Assembly (NCBI GenBank): GCA_020002185.1
Contig: CM034533.1
Location: 41,413,116 to 41,477,115 of the forward strand
Origin: Paraescarpia echinospica
Taxonomy: Eukaryota > Annelida > Polychaeta > Sabellida > Siboglinidae
Direction of reading: 5' to 3'
Length of the DNA stretch: 64,000 nucleotides
Below, piece after piece: positions 23,267-34,529 of this stretch (position 1 is the first letter of the stretch; the number at the start of each line of letters is the position of its first letter). The notes below the pieces were generated by a model. That model saw nothing but the letters and a program-made list of their open reading frames with translations. It was not told where the DNA came from and did no database searches. The position numbers were made by a program, and so were the translations under genes.

Positions 23267-26200
23267 ATGATGGATGATGTTAATGAGGAGGAAACCAGCA
23301 TCAGTATCCTCCACAATGTCGCCTACATCCATGAAGATGCAGCCAGTGGCTTCGTAACCATCCCCCGGTACCACATGTACAGTGGTGCCATCCAAAAGGA
23401 CGTGACTGCTTCTGCATCACACCACGCCCCCAATCTCGCGTACCACGACCTCAAGAAACGATACGACCACCTCATGAAGGAGAAGCAAGACCAGACATGG
23501 AGACGTTCACCGCATCTCCGTCGGTCAAAGCATGGGTCAGACCCACTCGTGTCCACTGCTGACCGAAGGACTAAGAGTTCTACTCTACCTCTGTTACCCA
23601 GTCAGACACCTAATGGTGTGTCACATGATGCGGTTGTCTCACCTCCATCAACGATGTCCCGGTCACCTGTGTTTAGGGACACGGAACTGCAGTTGGCTGA
23701 CGGTGGAAAAACAGCAATCCTTCAGTCTGTTCTGAAAGGGCAAGATGAGGAAATTGATAATTTGAAAAAGGAAGTCGCTGATTTGAGATTGACGATCGCA
23801 GGAAGAGAAAGGAGGGAGTCTAGTACAGGTAATTATTTTTTAGAATTAAAATCTGAAGAAAAGTATATAAATATATGCACATTTTACCAAGTTAATAAAT
23901 AACTCATTGTAACTGATAATTTTTAGATATTTTCTAATCCAAAGAACTTCTCTAATTTATTTTCTTCTCAATCATCTTGGAACCATATCACTAATTGCGG
24001 GATGTCTCTTTCACCATAATAATCATAATGGAATTATTTGTAATTTTATAATGTTATTTACCTGTTTATTTCCACATCCATGAGTGTTCCTTGTAATATT
24101 ACCACTGCAGCCAGTACACAGGGTTTTATACCTATTTGTATTTTGGTCCGCAGTGTTTTAATGTAAAGGAAATTTGTCCTTATAATTTCTGATAAATATT
24201 TACAATATTCATCAGATTCCTCCAGCTAAGATTATATACATGTGTCTGTAAACCGACACATATATAATAGAAGCATTATAAATGCATCTACAAGACTTTC
24301 TTTCATTGACTGTAGTTTGTGTTTTCATACAGACTTAGTCAATTAGGCACTAGTACTAATTATTTTGTTTTAACAGGTACGCCATCAGATGACTTGATCC
24401 GTACGACGGTCAAGCAAATGCAAGCAATGAAGAAACAGTTGCAAGAGCAGACACAAATTATTCAGAAGTTGTTGAAAAAGAGGGGTGAGAGCTTCAGTCG
24501 TACAGTCACTTTATTTGTTGTATATCTGTGTATATGGCAAAAATACGGATTTCAAAAATGTGGGAAGTGAGGGTAACATTGGATGAAGTGTCAAATAATA
24601 TAAAGACATATAATGTGTTATTTAAACTTAAACTGCTCAGTTTAAATGTTTAACATCAGTCGGGTGTGAGTGACACATGCTATAATTAGTTTATGTGAGC
24701 ACTTCTGAAATTTAAAACCCATCATGCGATAAATAATTAAAAAAAATATATATTCTCATCATACGGGTTGTTCTGTGTCAAATTTGCCAATTTTCAGGAA
24801 ATAAAAAATGTGCTATCTCATAATTTATTTAAATCTTAACAAGTTAATAAATGATGATATCCTTGAGTCTTCTGCAAAGGGCTAAGCATGTGCATGCAGA
24901 TTGTGTTTATAATGCCCTATGATGTGAACAAGGGGTAAGAACCCAGACTCGCACCCACTATTTTTACCTGTTTTTAGAAGCTTCTAACATATGAAGTGTG
25001 CACATCGCGTATGTGCAGTTTGGTTAATGTGTAGACATATTCGAACAGGGTATCTATGCACAATTGAGATATGTTAGGTGGAAGGACAACTTTTGCACTG
25101 TAGATATTCCTTTGTACAACAAATTACAATTTTCGGATTGTGTTCTGTTTCATTTAGCATTATTGAAGTTGAAAGTGTACATTGAAACAAGTGGCGTTTT
25201 CTCCATAAAAACTCAGAAATTAGCCATGAATATCCAAATTATATGTAGCAGAGTACCATCCTGAAATTTGCGTACATTGCTTATCTGATAAAGGACAACA
25301 AATTGTCACATTGTGCAGATATGGTGATCATAGGTCTCTAAGGAGTTGTTTAATATACACATTTTGGAGGAACCTGAAAGTCATAAAATATGTAACAAGC
25401 TAAAGTTTAAGTATGAATTATTCTGAAAGTAACATGTAGATATCTACAAAACTATAGTGTTATTGCCAGTGTACCTGATAATAGATAGGTAACAATTTTA
25501 ACATTGAACTGTAACATAACAACACAATATAGGCTGTTGCGATCACTTTTGGGATTAACAAAATATGTTTTTCATTTTATATACCCGTTGTCTATCTATA
25601 GATAATCTATGCCAATACGTGTATATATTCTAGAGATAATCTATACCAGTTTGTGTACATATTCAGCAAACTTCAGATATTCAACTTGTAAACTTCTCAT
25701 TAGAGTAATTATTGAGAAACCTTAAAAACATACTTGGTATACAAATAACGGATGTGTCTTGGGGCATTTATCCCATGTTCACATAATGGGGAATTACGGA
25801 CACAAAATCACTTTCGGAATTAACGAAATATTTTTTTTTCGTATTTTCATTCACTCGGTTTGCTCACTCGTTTATTAGATAACCTATGCTAATATATATC
25901 TTCATGTTCAGCAAACTTTAACTTGTATACTTGTTACTACTTTATCCTCTGTTCACATAATTATGATGGGTACAATTAACAAGTTAGTACTAAATTTTGG
26001 CCACTTATTCATTGGTTAAATCAAAAGGCCATTCTGAGACACCAACTTATTGACTGACTGTTCTTTTTGAATGGAATGGAATGACCCATATGATAAATTT
26101 ACCCAGATTCAAGCTTGTTAATGTTCAAATCTGTAATGCATGACTGAATATTTTAAATTGTGTACTTTTTCTTTAAATCAGTTACGTTTCTACAATCGGC

Positions 26201-27324
26201 CTAGCATGTTGTGGTGGGTACCAGAGAGATTCAATTTTATGCATAATGAGTCTAAAATGAGTCGGGTGAAAATTGAAATAAAATTATGTTTTCTTGTTAA
26301 CTTATATAAACTGTATACGAGGATACAGCGGAGTGAAATAACTACAGCCAAACACACGCGCGTGTCCTGGTATATTTCCAGGTGCTTTAATGTGGAAAGT
26401 GGTGCGATCATGTGGAGGTGGGAAATGTACGAACAAGTGCATGTAACTACGCACACATCTTGTTTTGTTTCAGCTGCGTATGACGTCTTCGAGCGTAGGA
26501 GCATCTCAGGACTTGACCTACATAGTTCAAGGGTAGTCTCCGTGGGCTCTCGTACTGAGAATAAACTCATCGCGAGTATTGATGAGGAAGACACCAGCGA
26601 TTACGCGATGCCAAACGCCCGCGCTGAGGACGACGCAGACATGTACGGGATGCCGACTTTGCACGCAGATCCGTCGTCGTTGCATGCGTCTGCGTGGGAC
26701 GACGAGAGAACGGAAGGGAGGGACGGCAACTGGGATGAACCGGCGACACTAGGCAAGATTGGTGGAGACATGGATACACCAGGAGCGACCGGGGGAGAGG
26801 TGGGTAACCAATACCGCCGAGGAGCTCTTCCCCCGCGAGCGCCGCTCAACATAGAGTACAACGTAGGCACCGGTCCGAAAAGAAGCAGTCACGACAACGT
26901 CGGTCTGAGTGTAAACTTTCACACGCAAGTGTCCGAACAAAGACAGCCGGAGGCCGTGCTCAACAACGACCCATTAGCCGGACATAAACCGCTGACCAGT
27001 CATAGGAACATCTTCCACGCAGAAGCAACGGCGGATAAGGTACCGGCACATGCTGAAGCCACGACCGTGATCGAGTGCCCCGTTTGCTCGCAACAGTTCG
27101 ATGTGCCGCAGAACTCGCCCGAGTTCCAGCATCACGTTGACGAGTGTTTACAGAACGCTGACTCTCCCGAAGGTTCGCCACGGCGTTGTCCCGTATGCAA
27201 TAAAGAGTTTGCGGTGACCGTTGATCAGAAGGACTACGAAATGCACGTCAACAGACACTTTGACGATGAAGATATCACCGATAGGTTTCAGATACTCGAC
27301 TTTGCACATACCCAAAACAATTAA
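23267..27324 (+). CDS. TBK1-adaptor-like protein with tandem UBZ1 zinc fingers, copy B (3 exons)
   Basis: Exons 23266-23828, 24377-24484 and 26474-27324 correspond exactly to copy A and again give 506 residues with all splice sites and both zinc fingers intact. The protein differs at 14 positions: Q34R, P43Q, L55P, H80R, Q83H, Y120H, Y121D, P128S, K183R and R186S in exon 1, none in exon 2, and D252E, Q294H, A318K and E504Q in exon 3. L55P falls in the conserved AZI2-like N-terminal block and may disturb a helix. At the nucleotide level 15 replacement and 4 silent changes separate the copies. Domain assignment and likely role are those given for copy A. Since nothing is broken, both copies may be expressed. 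Alternatively one may be an early, still intact relic. Confidence 0.8.
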
Positions 27325-27391
27325 ATATATAAGCCTATATATATATATATAGCTTGGGCAAGGAAAAAAGACACAGTGTAGTGAATATTGG

Positions 27392-27397
27392 AATAAA
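27392..27397 (+). promoter_or_regulatory. Polyadenylation signal, adaptor copy B
   Basis: AATAAA (AATAAATAAA context) lies 68 bases after the stop codon, as in copy A. Confidence 0.6.
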
Positions 27398-27399
27398 TA

Positions 27400-28707
27400 A
27401 ACGTTACTGCCGTTACCCATGCAATTATTATTAAGACTTCATCCGGTGGTCGCTTTAGAGTAACCCTCTTGAACCTGACATTGATCGTTAGTTAATGTTA
27501 TCACTATTTATTCCGGTAGTTTGCATATATATTTACGTACATATAGATATAACATAATCACGTTGCCTATAATGGCTGTGTGTGTGTGAGCCATGTTTTT
27601 TTGGAAAATGTACTTATTGTCATTTACTTAACTAACCAGTTTTAGTACTTTTCTATTTCATGTGTTTTAGCGCCTTCGAGTGGACTTTTGGCTAGATTAA
27701 CGGCATTTTACAAATTTACTTTCTTCCTCCATATGGTGATTAATTTGGCATACATCTACGTGGGACGTTTCTTCTGGCAAATGCAACTACAGGAAACTGT
27801 TAATATCTTGTCCAGTCCTTGTAAACTGTTTACGTCACACATGCTGTTCACAACATCCATTCTGTATTAACTAAAGAAGAATATAATATATAGTGTTCTA
27901 CTGATGTGCTGGTCGGATTTCAAATCTACAATTTCTGCAACTATAGTATTATCAACATATCTTAATTAATATGCAGGATAGTTCTTATTTAGGTATATAT
28001 TGATTCATCTGTTCGAGCAATATTCAAAATAGCATTGATCAGAGTGACTCAAATATACCCAATACTTATTAAGAAAATTGACGTTCACCCATTATGGTAA
28101 TGGGGAAAATATTTAAGAACAATGATAATATGCGTCAGATTGTCATCAATATGGTGGCATATATTCTTAACTCTCATGGTCAACGTTGGCGCTGTTATTA
28201 AAGTATGAACGCTATAATATAATTAACTGCTGAGCAAATATAATATCTTGTGCATACCTTCCTGCATGTCGGTGTTCTGTAATCTGATGTTGATATCTAT
28301 TTTTGTCCCGTTCTACAAATGTTTCACCGACTGTTTTTGTTGCGATTTTAATCACCCGAACTACTTTTGTTACCTTATCGTATACCTGCCAACCCCCCCC
28401 GTAAAGAATGCAGGCCTGCAACAGCACCCCTCCCCCGTCTTTCGATTTTGATGTCCAATCCTACTGGGCCGAAATGTTGAAATTCACGATTACGTCTGCA
28501 GGTGGCATTTGCAGTACATCTTCACCTGTGCATCTGGACTTCTTGGATGATAAGTATGGTAGCTGTTCTCGGTGTTCGAGTTAGTGTTTGCTCCCCCTCC
28601 CCCCTATTCTTTAGACGTCCAATACACCAGGACCGAAATATTGTGGCCCACACAAATCTCGAACCTCCCAGATTTTGAAACTAAAGTTAGCAGATATAGT
28701 AAGCGTA
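27400..28707. other. Intergenic part of duplicated unit, copy B
   Basis: Counterpart of 19140-20447. It differs by a few substitutions and small indels, for example an extra ATAATGGC near 27570. No gene is seen. Confidence 0.45.
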
Positions 28708-29422
28708 ACGTATTAGCTCCATCAGGGCCTATATCACGAAGCCTGTCTGCCATTCATTGGTCATCGCGTTGGTTGTTTCAAGCTTAGATTACTGCAACGC
28801 TCTGCTGCTGGACCTAACCGAATTTCACTTAGCACGTCTCCAGAAGATACACAATAGGGCAGCCCGCCTAGTTGTCCTCACACCTATATCTTCACACATC
28901 ACGCCAGTACTGGCGCTTCTGCACTGGTTGCCAGTCAGACAACGCATTGTGTTTGAAGTACTTGTGTATATTTACAAGGTGCTCCATGGTTTGGCGCCGA
29001 AGTACCTTGCACATCTACTACATCCACGAACTCGCAACCCTCGTCTTTGGCAGCTTGATGACCATCTTCAGCTTGCAGTTCCACGAGCATCAAAATCCAT
29101 CGGCAGGCGAGCGTTTGGCATAACTGGTCCGGCCAAATGGAACGAACTGCCACTGACTCTACGAGATGCTCCGTCTGTGTTTTTATTTAAACGTCACCTG
29201 AAGACATATTTATTTAAACAAACTTATGGTGGACAATAGCAAGATTTATTTACAGGACGTTTTAGTGATTCTTGTTAATTTATGTAATCTATTTTTTATT
29301 TTGTAAATTAACTAATTTATATATTATTTTAATTGTTTTTATAATGTTTCTATATTGTGAGCGCATTGATTAACTATTAGTTAGATATCGCGCGGTAAAA
29401 GAACCTTTATTATTATTACATC
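28708..29422 (+). mobile_element. CR1/L2-like LINE fragment, copy B (RT core deleted)
   Basis: Only the C-terminal part is left: LDYCNALL, RLQKIHNRAARLV, LHWLPVRQRI and GPAKWNELPL, with the same ATT-rich tail as copy A. The sequence AAGCGTA (28701-28707) joins directly to ACGTATTAG. Copy A has 532 extra bases between these points, holding the GVPQG and FADD motifs. The deletion therefore followed the duplication. Confidence 0.88.
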
Positions 29423-29579
29423 AACCGTTTCTACATTGTATGTATTTTTGTTTTTTCACCTGACCTTTCCGCCCTTCTTCACCCCACAGAACGGCAGTGC
29501 TTTATCTCCCGTTCGGCCTATTTGTGGCCACACGTTTGGCTTTGGTCCACGTTTTCTACCATTGTTGTCTCTCTCTCTT

Positions 29580-29813
29580 CAATCAAACAGCATCTCGACT
29601 TGTTTGGGAAGCATTCAGCCATGCTGCAATTGATGCGCGAAGACTATTTGTGCACAAATATACACCACGGTCTATAGCCGGGTACTCATTCATTCATCTT
29701 AGTGAACTGGAGCAACGTAAAGTGAACGAAATTGCCCAATATACGACACGGAATCATAGAATGCCAACCAGGGTTCTCTCGATTGAGAATCCGATGCTCT
29801 AGCACTGCGCCTC
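29580..29813 (-). mobile_element. tRNA-derived SINE (family 2), copy B, reversed
   Basis: Same insertion as at 21846-22063. It retains the segment CAAATATACACCAC missing in copy A and is therefore closer to the family consensus seen at 41632 and 52433. Confidence 0.7.
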
Positions 29814-29901
29814 TTCGCTTTACAGTGGACGTCTTCATTATTGGTCTGGGCGTCCAATTCCATATTCCTTTCTTCACTTGTACATGCTTCTCTTGCTTTG
29901 T

Positions 29902-29986
29902 TTGCAGCACGCAGCCATCTAATTGTCAGGACCCTCATTAGACACTTTAAATGGAACGTGTCCAGCCTCCGATTGTCGCTTCGGTC
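29902..29986 (-). mobile_element. Small LINE remnant, copy B
   Basis: Counterpart of 22155-22240 with one substitution (GCAGCC for GCAACC). The same RRLDTFHLKC-type motif is encoded on the minus strand. Confidence 0.4.
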
Positions 29987-30837
29987 TCTACGAAACGTCA
30001 AGTGACACTTCCGGGGGAAATGTCTCAAAAGACATTCGCAAGGCAAGTAATTAATACCACCATCATAAGAGGAAAATGAACTGATGTAATTTCCTCTGAG
30101 GTTGATTTAGTATATTGAACATGGTTGACTTGTGACACTATGATATTTGGATACGACGGGTGAAGACCACTATTAATAGTCGTCGTGGCATTAGTAGTAG
30201 TGTAACTGTACTCGGTAATAGTAGTAGTAAACAGCAGCAGCGATATTGATCGTAGCAATCAGCTAAGTTTCTACGTGTTGACAATACGTGTGAAGTAAAT
30301 TGAAAGTTGATCTCTCATCTGATGGATTAATGGATTGATTAAATATGACAATGTGATCAACATAATAGTGACTAGAATAAATGTTTTAACATACATAATA
30401 CTTTTAACATGGGTAGACGTTCAATATATGGAAGGTGGCATCACGATATTACAAGCATGGTCAATGTTTCAGTATGAAAATACGACCTCCGAGGTCAAAG
30501 ATTGGCAGGTCAAAATAATATAACTTGTCACTGGCAATGCAATCGACACATAGTGGTACATTGTTAAACAATTAGTTTACTACCAAACAGTTATTACACA
30601 ATCACATTTCGTTGACTAACTAAACACTTTAAAAACAATGCACTTTGTTTATTCGATATAAAATAATTTTGGTGCGAGTAGGATAAATAAATATGCACAC
30701 CCAATTTGACTGGACGGGAATCAGGCGTCGTTAGATAATTCACGTTACTTTCGATAATGCTTCAAAGTTATTTGTTTTCTGAATATCATACTGTCCAGTT
30801 AGCAAGATGCAACCAGGCCTTTCATGCTATTAAAGGC

Positions 30838-31378
30838 CTGGTGCCACGTGTTGCATGCGCTGTGCTGCTCGTATTGTAATGGTTCTTAATTAATTGACGA
30901 GGTGTACACAACAAATGGGCACGGCATGTCCAAAGTGAGACCCTGCACTGGCAGCTCAACACTGTTGCAGGCAACGTATTGTGAAAGTTCTTACATGACG
31001 AATTGCACACAAAAACATGCATCATATGTCTAGAGTGACACTTTGCACTGGCAGTCCAGCACTTTTGCACGCAACATATTGTTATAGTTCTTTTATGACG
31101 AGGTGTACACAACAGATAGGCATCATATGTTCAAAGTGGCACTTTGCACTGGCAGCCCAACACTGTTGCATGCAACGTGTTATTACGGTTGTCACATGAC
31201 GAGGTTTATACAACACAAATAGGCATCATATGTGCCGAGTGTAACTTTGCACTGGCAACCCAACACTTTTGCACGCAACATATTGTGACGGTTCTTACAT
31301 GACGACTTATACACAAAAACAGGCATCATATGTCCACATTGAGATTTTGCACTGGTAGCCCAACACTGCTGCTCACGA
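30838..31378. repeat. Satellite-like tandem repeat, ~101-bp unit, ~5.4 copies
   Basis: Units start with GACGA at about 30896, 30997, 31097, 31198 and 31301, a period of 100-103 bp, with a partial unit before the first. Conserved blocks are AGGCATCATATGT, TTTGCACTGGCAGCCCAACA, TTTTGCACGCAACATATTGT and GGTTCTTACATGAC. Frames on both strands within it are repeat artefacts. It lies just downstream, in minus-strand sense, of an EF-hand terminal exon. Confidence 0.88.
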
Positions 31379-31452
31379 CTACGTCAGTAAGAGAAACTGC
31401 CTGAGAGTTCAGTTGGGACATCACATCAACCCATTTAGTCACCGCTGCGACG

Positions 31453-31660
31453 TCAACCGAACAGCTTCAGCCAGAGGTCGTCGAGTTTCGCTTTGCTCAC
31501 TCTCCCGTCCGTGTTCAGGTCGAAGTCGTCGACGATGGCGCGCGCCATGAAGTCATCGAGGGCGCACTCGACGGCGATCGCCTTGCACAAGTCGTCCGCC
31601 ACCAACGAGCCGCTGCCGTCGCGGTCCAACTGTTCGAACTGCTTCTGCAGCTCCTCGTTC
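31453..31660 (-). CDS. EF-hand terminal exon (alternative 3' exon or last exon of a paralogue)
   Basis: A 3' splice site (CCTTCGTACCAG) precedes 68 codons ending in TGA at 31453-31455. The exon starts with one base completing a split codon. It encodes two EF-hands: loop DRDGSGSLVADD is nearly canonical, with Asp at position 12; loop DLNTDGRVSKAK has Asp/Asn/Asp at 1, 3 and 5 but Lys at 12. It ends in DDLWLKLFG. Its start aligns with exon 3 of the gene at 37604-39464 (QFEQLDRDGSG against KFQEHDADGTG) at the same residue and the same splice phase. Joining exon 2 of that gene to this exon keeps the frame (AA + G gives Lys). It is either an alternative ending of that gene, 6 kb further on, or the last exon of a tandem duplicate whose other exons I could not find. 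Confidence 0.7.
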
Positions 31661-31734
31661 CTGGTACGAAGGCAAAGTCGATGACGAGAAGAACGGCAAC
31701 AACACATACTGTTTAACTCGTAGGTGTAGTAACC

Positions 31735-31965
31735 GAGGTAGGGGTGGGTGGGGGGTAGAGCCCCCACTATATTTGGTGGGAAGCTGGAGATTAGCCCCAA
31801 TATTTATGGAAGGGGTGTGTATTTTGGGGTTAAAAGTCTGTGGTGGGGGTGGAAATAGGAATATCCCTCCAATATTCAAGGAAGGGGTGCATTTTGATGT
31901 TTTTTTGTGAGCCTGGAGGTATTCTGGCGAACACCAAGGGGTGCAATTGTAGTTTTCTGGTAAGC
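31735..31965 (+). repeat. Dispersed G-rich repeat, locus 1
   Basis: Imperfect units combine GTGAGCCTGG, GGGGTGCA(A/T)TT and GTAGTTTT/GATGTTTT with TCCAATATT(C/T)A variants. It belongs to the family best seen at 37130-37400, consensus roughly TTTTGGTGAGCCTCAAGG then GGGTGCAATTGGAGG. Confidence 0.5.
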
Positions 31966-32637
31966 TTGAATAATTGTGAACGTCACCGCAAACAATATTT
32001 ATCAACACCCCGTCCAACCTTCGTCTTCTCATGATCCGAAACAGTCCAACAGCTGAAGCACTGGCTCAGTCCACTCAGTATTAATTTCGTTCCGGTGCCT
32101 ATGATTAACAATATTTAACAAGATAAATGTAGTAAACATAACTACTTCTCAAGGAACTTGGTGTACGACCTGAAATATTCAGATGCCATGCCAAGTTTCG
32201 TGAGAGGTAATTATGAATACTATTAATAACCCAGAAACCGGATCAGCAATCCACTCAGGGATGATGGATGTAAACTGGAGCAATAGACCGACAAACAGAG
32301 ATCATTGTGACGTTGTGGACAAACTAACAAACTAGATACGCATCTGACGTCTCCAATCAACCGGTCTGTACTGTCGTCATAAAGAAGAACCATTGTCAAT
32401 ATTTATATTGTGGACATCCATTCATGCATGACCATTAGGGGAAACAAAGATAAATGTACATCAAACATATATTTTCTATTCAATCTTATGATTGCAAACA
32501 TGTAAAATATTATTAATGTATAATTCATATCGTGAACACCTTCATGTTGAAGCGGTTGATCTTCCTCCTTAATAGAAAATCGATCCATGTGAAAACGGTT
32601 CGGCAACGCTGCAGTTCCATCCGAGCAGTGGAGATGA

Positions 32638-32705
32638 GGAAACAGATTTAACAAGATTGCCATCCACAGCAGAAACATTAAGTGGCAGGTGGAATACGAA
32701 ATAGT
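32638..32705 (+). repeat. Dispersed repeat shared with 55.45 and 55.74 kb
   Basis: CAGATTTAACAAGATTGCCATCC then a TTAAGTGGCAGGTGGA-like block matches 55452-55505 (TAGATTTAACAAGATTGCAATCC, TTAACTCGAGATGGCAAGTGGA) and, inverted, 55733-55768. It is probably the end of an unclassified transposable element. Confidence 0.45.
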
Positions 32706-32765
32706 CAGGAGGCTTGATCACATAATTGTTCACATCGTTCCACAAGCACCACTTTTGGACCAGCG

Positions 32766-33062
32766 TTAGATATGGCCATGATTTTTCATTTTTTCGGGGA
32801 GCCAGGCTGGGCTCCCGCTGTGACGGCTATAGTCATTGCCTTGGTGTATTTTGGTCATCTGCTCGTGTGATTGATCTTGTGTTATGAAGCTGAACTTGTG
32901 CTCGTATTCTTGGACCGTGAAGTAGTTTCCCTTGAGGTACTCCGTATGCACCACGGAATGTTTCACAGCCAGCTTGACCATGTCTCTGACGTGAATCGGC
33001 AACCAGCGGGCGTAGTTGGGGTGATCCAGGACAAAGAACCACGCACAAAGCTCATCGCACAA
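32766..33062 (-). pseudogene. Fragment of a multicopy invertebrate gene family (NYARWLP type)
   Basis: The minus-strand frame reads WFFVLDHPNYARWLPIHVRD at about 33030-32980, later KGNYFTVQEYEHKFSFI and DQSHEQMTKIHQG. From memory, this pattern belongs to a large family of long, uncharacterised invertebrate proteins present in many near-identical copies and suspected to be transposon-derived. The frame is only 98 codons, far shorter than the family. A frame-shifted duplicate of the same signal in another frame (32833-33048) is a shadow. It is related to, but not continuous with, the larger relic at 41994-44225. Confidence 0.55.
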
Positions 33063-33439
33063 TTGGACGTAGAGATGGAAGTCACTCTCTCTCTCTCAGA
33101 GAGCGCACAAAGCGTCACATCAATAGCTCAAAACATGACCAGTGAGTATATCAATGGGTGCAGGATAAGTAGTACCGCAAACTGGTATGTCTAACTCAGT
33201 TTCCGCCGAAATGTGACTAAGGTACATTTTCCACTAGGGTCTTCAATTGTCAAATATATATATTACCTTTATTGTTGCAATACATTGACATGTCCATTGA
33301 CATTGACATTGCCATCATGATAATTTGTTGATAACATGCTTGGAACTTAACGCTGTATACAGTGATCTTATGTACAACAAATGTGTATTCTGAGCCAAAT
33401 GACCTTGAATGTGACCTTATCACGTGACCTCGACCTGGA

Positions 33440-33560
33440 ATCGGCAGCGGGGAATGAAGTTGGACGTGTTTTGTGAACGCCAAGGCGGATACAGGTGGGG
33501 ATTTTGGTGAGCCTCGATGGGGTTGCAGTTGAAAAGTTTGGTGAGCCTCAGCCCCCCAAT
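33440..33560 (+). repeat. Dispersed G-rich repeat, locus 2
   Basis: Contains GGGATTTTGGTGAGCCTC, GGGGTTGCAGTTG, AAAAGTTTGGTGAGCCTCAG and, before them, GTTTTGTGAACGCCAAGG. These are two to three units of the G-rich family. Confidence 0.6.
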
Positions 33561-34044
33561 AGTCACTACCTTCCAATGCATCTAAATGTAAGGGCGGTAG
33601 AGAGGTTTATTGTAAATATTATGCTACAGATGTTTGCGACTAATGCGTTGTTGGCGTTTGGTATCACGTCGGTGACACCGAGTGTCCTGGAAGGAGATGA
33701 AGATGATTGTAATGACGAAGATTGCTACGAAGATAGTGTTTAACTACAGAAGCGCCAAGTACTCCTTAAACAAATGAAGATTGCTACGAAATTAGTTATG
33801 AATAAAATAGTGACAAATAGTCTTTAATTAAAGGATGATTTTTACGAATATAGTTATAACAATAGAAGTGCCAAGTCTCGTGCTTTGGGAAAGAAATCTC
33901 GTTGTTAGGCAACTTGTCGTAGCTCCTATGGTTCTTTCGTTTTCAAATAGTCTAATCAATTTCCTTCATGGTTTCATTTTCTACTTAAAATTGCTTAATG
34001 GTGCAGTAAATAGCAGTCTCGATAATAGGGGTGGGTCCAAAGAG
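33561..34044. other. Non-coding, nothing recognised
   Basis: AT-rich sequence with a partly repeated segment: AAGATTGCTACGAA occurs near 33718 and 33777, and AGAAGCGCCAAGT/AGAAGTGCCAAGT near 33748 and 33866. It may be a short decayed duplication. No credible gene. Confidence 0.35.
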
Positions 34045-34105
34045 AGCAGTCTAGAGGCCCAAAAACCTTCAATAGCACCCCTTGAGACTCGCCAAAACAA
34101 CTCTA
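34045..34105 (-). repeat. Dispersed G-rich repeat, locus 3 (reverse orientation)
   Basis: AAAAACCTTCAATAGCACC then CCTTGAGACTCGCCAAAAC is one unit of the family on the opposite strand. Confidence 0.55.
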
Positions 34106-34289
34106 CTGGCGGCGGAAGCAAATTCATATTCGGTGGTCTGAGCCGAAGATTCAGCACGACTCCGCTGACACGCTGTCGGATCATAACATTGGAAGACGGG
34201 GGGAGGAAGGTGCTGTTGATTTTTCCGCCACCGAGGCGCCGTAAATTCACATTCTTCTTCTATCATAAACGGGTGAACATTACAAAGGC

Positions 34290-34405
34290 CTAGGGGCACA
34301 CAACGGGGGGTACTTTCAAAAAAGGTCTAGGGGCACGCCGAATTTCAAAGGTCTATGGGGGGGGCACGTGCCCCCCCCCCCCCCGTGTACCCCCGGATCC
34401 GCATA
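34290..34405 (-). repeat. GC-rich repeat with GGATCC/GCACGTGCCCCC motif, copy 1
   Basis: On the minus strand the order is GCGGATCCGGGGG, a long G run, GCACGTGCCCCCCCC, ATAGACCTTTG, then GTGCCCCTAGACC. The same order (GCGGATCCAGGG, GCACGTGTCCCCC, TAGACCTTTGG) is found on the plus strand at 36983-37062. This is a dispersed element of unknown class. Confidence 0.5.
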
Positions 34406-34529
34406 TGGATACCACAAGGTGAGGTGTATGTGTAAGGAATGCGAATAGTACACTCCATCCACTGTATCCAGCAGTAGCATCTCCTTCCTCATACTTATTG
34501 AATGGGGCACATCTATACCTATTAATCTA

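Larger units (their letters stand above)
22785..30534. repeat. Tandem segmental duplication, copy B (7750 bp)
   Basis: This is the second copy of the unit at 14552-22784. It is shorter mainly because 532 bp, corresponding to 20448-20979 of copy A, are missing at 28707/28708. The right end at ...CACTGG is followed by unique sequence CAATGCAATCG. All exons, splice sites, polyadenylation signal, LINE tail and reversed SINE of copy A are present in the same order. Confidence 0.95.

Noticed and set aside
14552..30534. Reading the duplication as an un-purged second haplotype
   Set aside because: Not fully excluded, but the copies meet exactly without spacer and have unique, non-repeated flanks on both sides, which fits a tandem duplication better; read depth would decide.
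30822..31112. 96-codon minus-strand frame with several Cys/His residues
   Set aside because: It lies wholly inside the ~101-bp satellite; the periodic residues follow the repeat.
30838..31378. CRISPR-like array
   Set aside because: The repeat is the whole ~101-bp unit without unique spacers, in a clearly eukaryotic context.
33835..34293. 152-codon plus-strand frame
   Set aside because: It crosses the dispersed G-rich repeat and other repeat material, and no motif is recognised.
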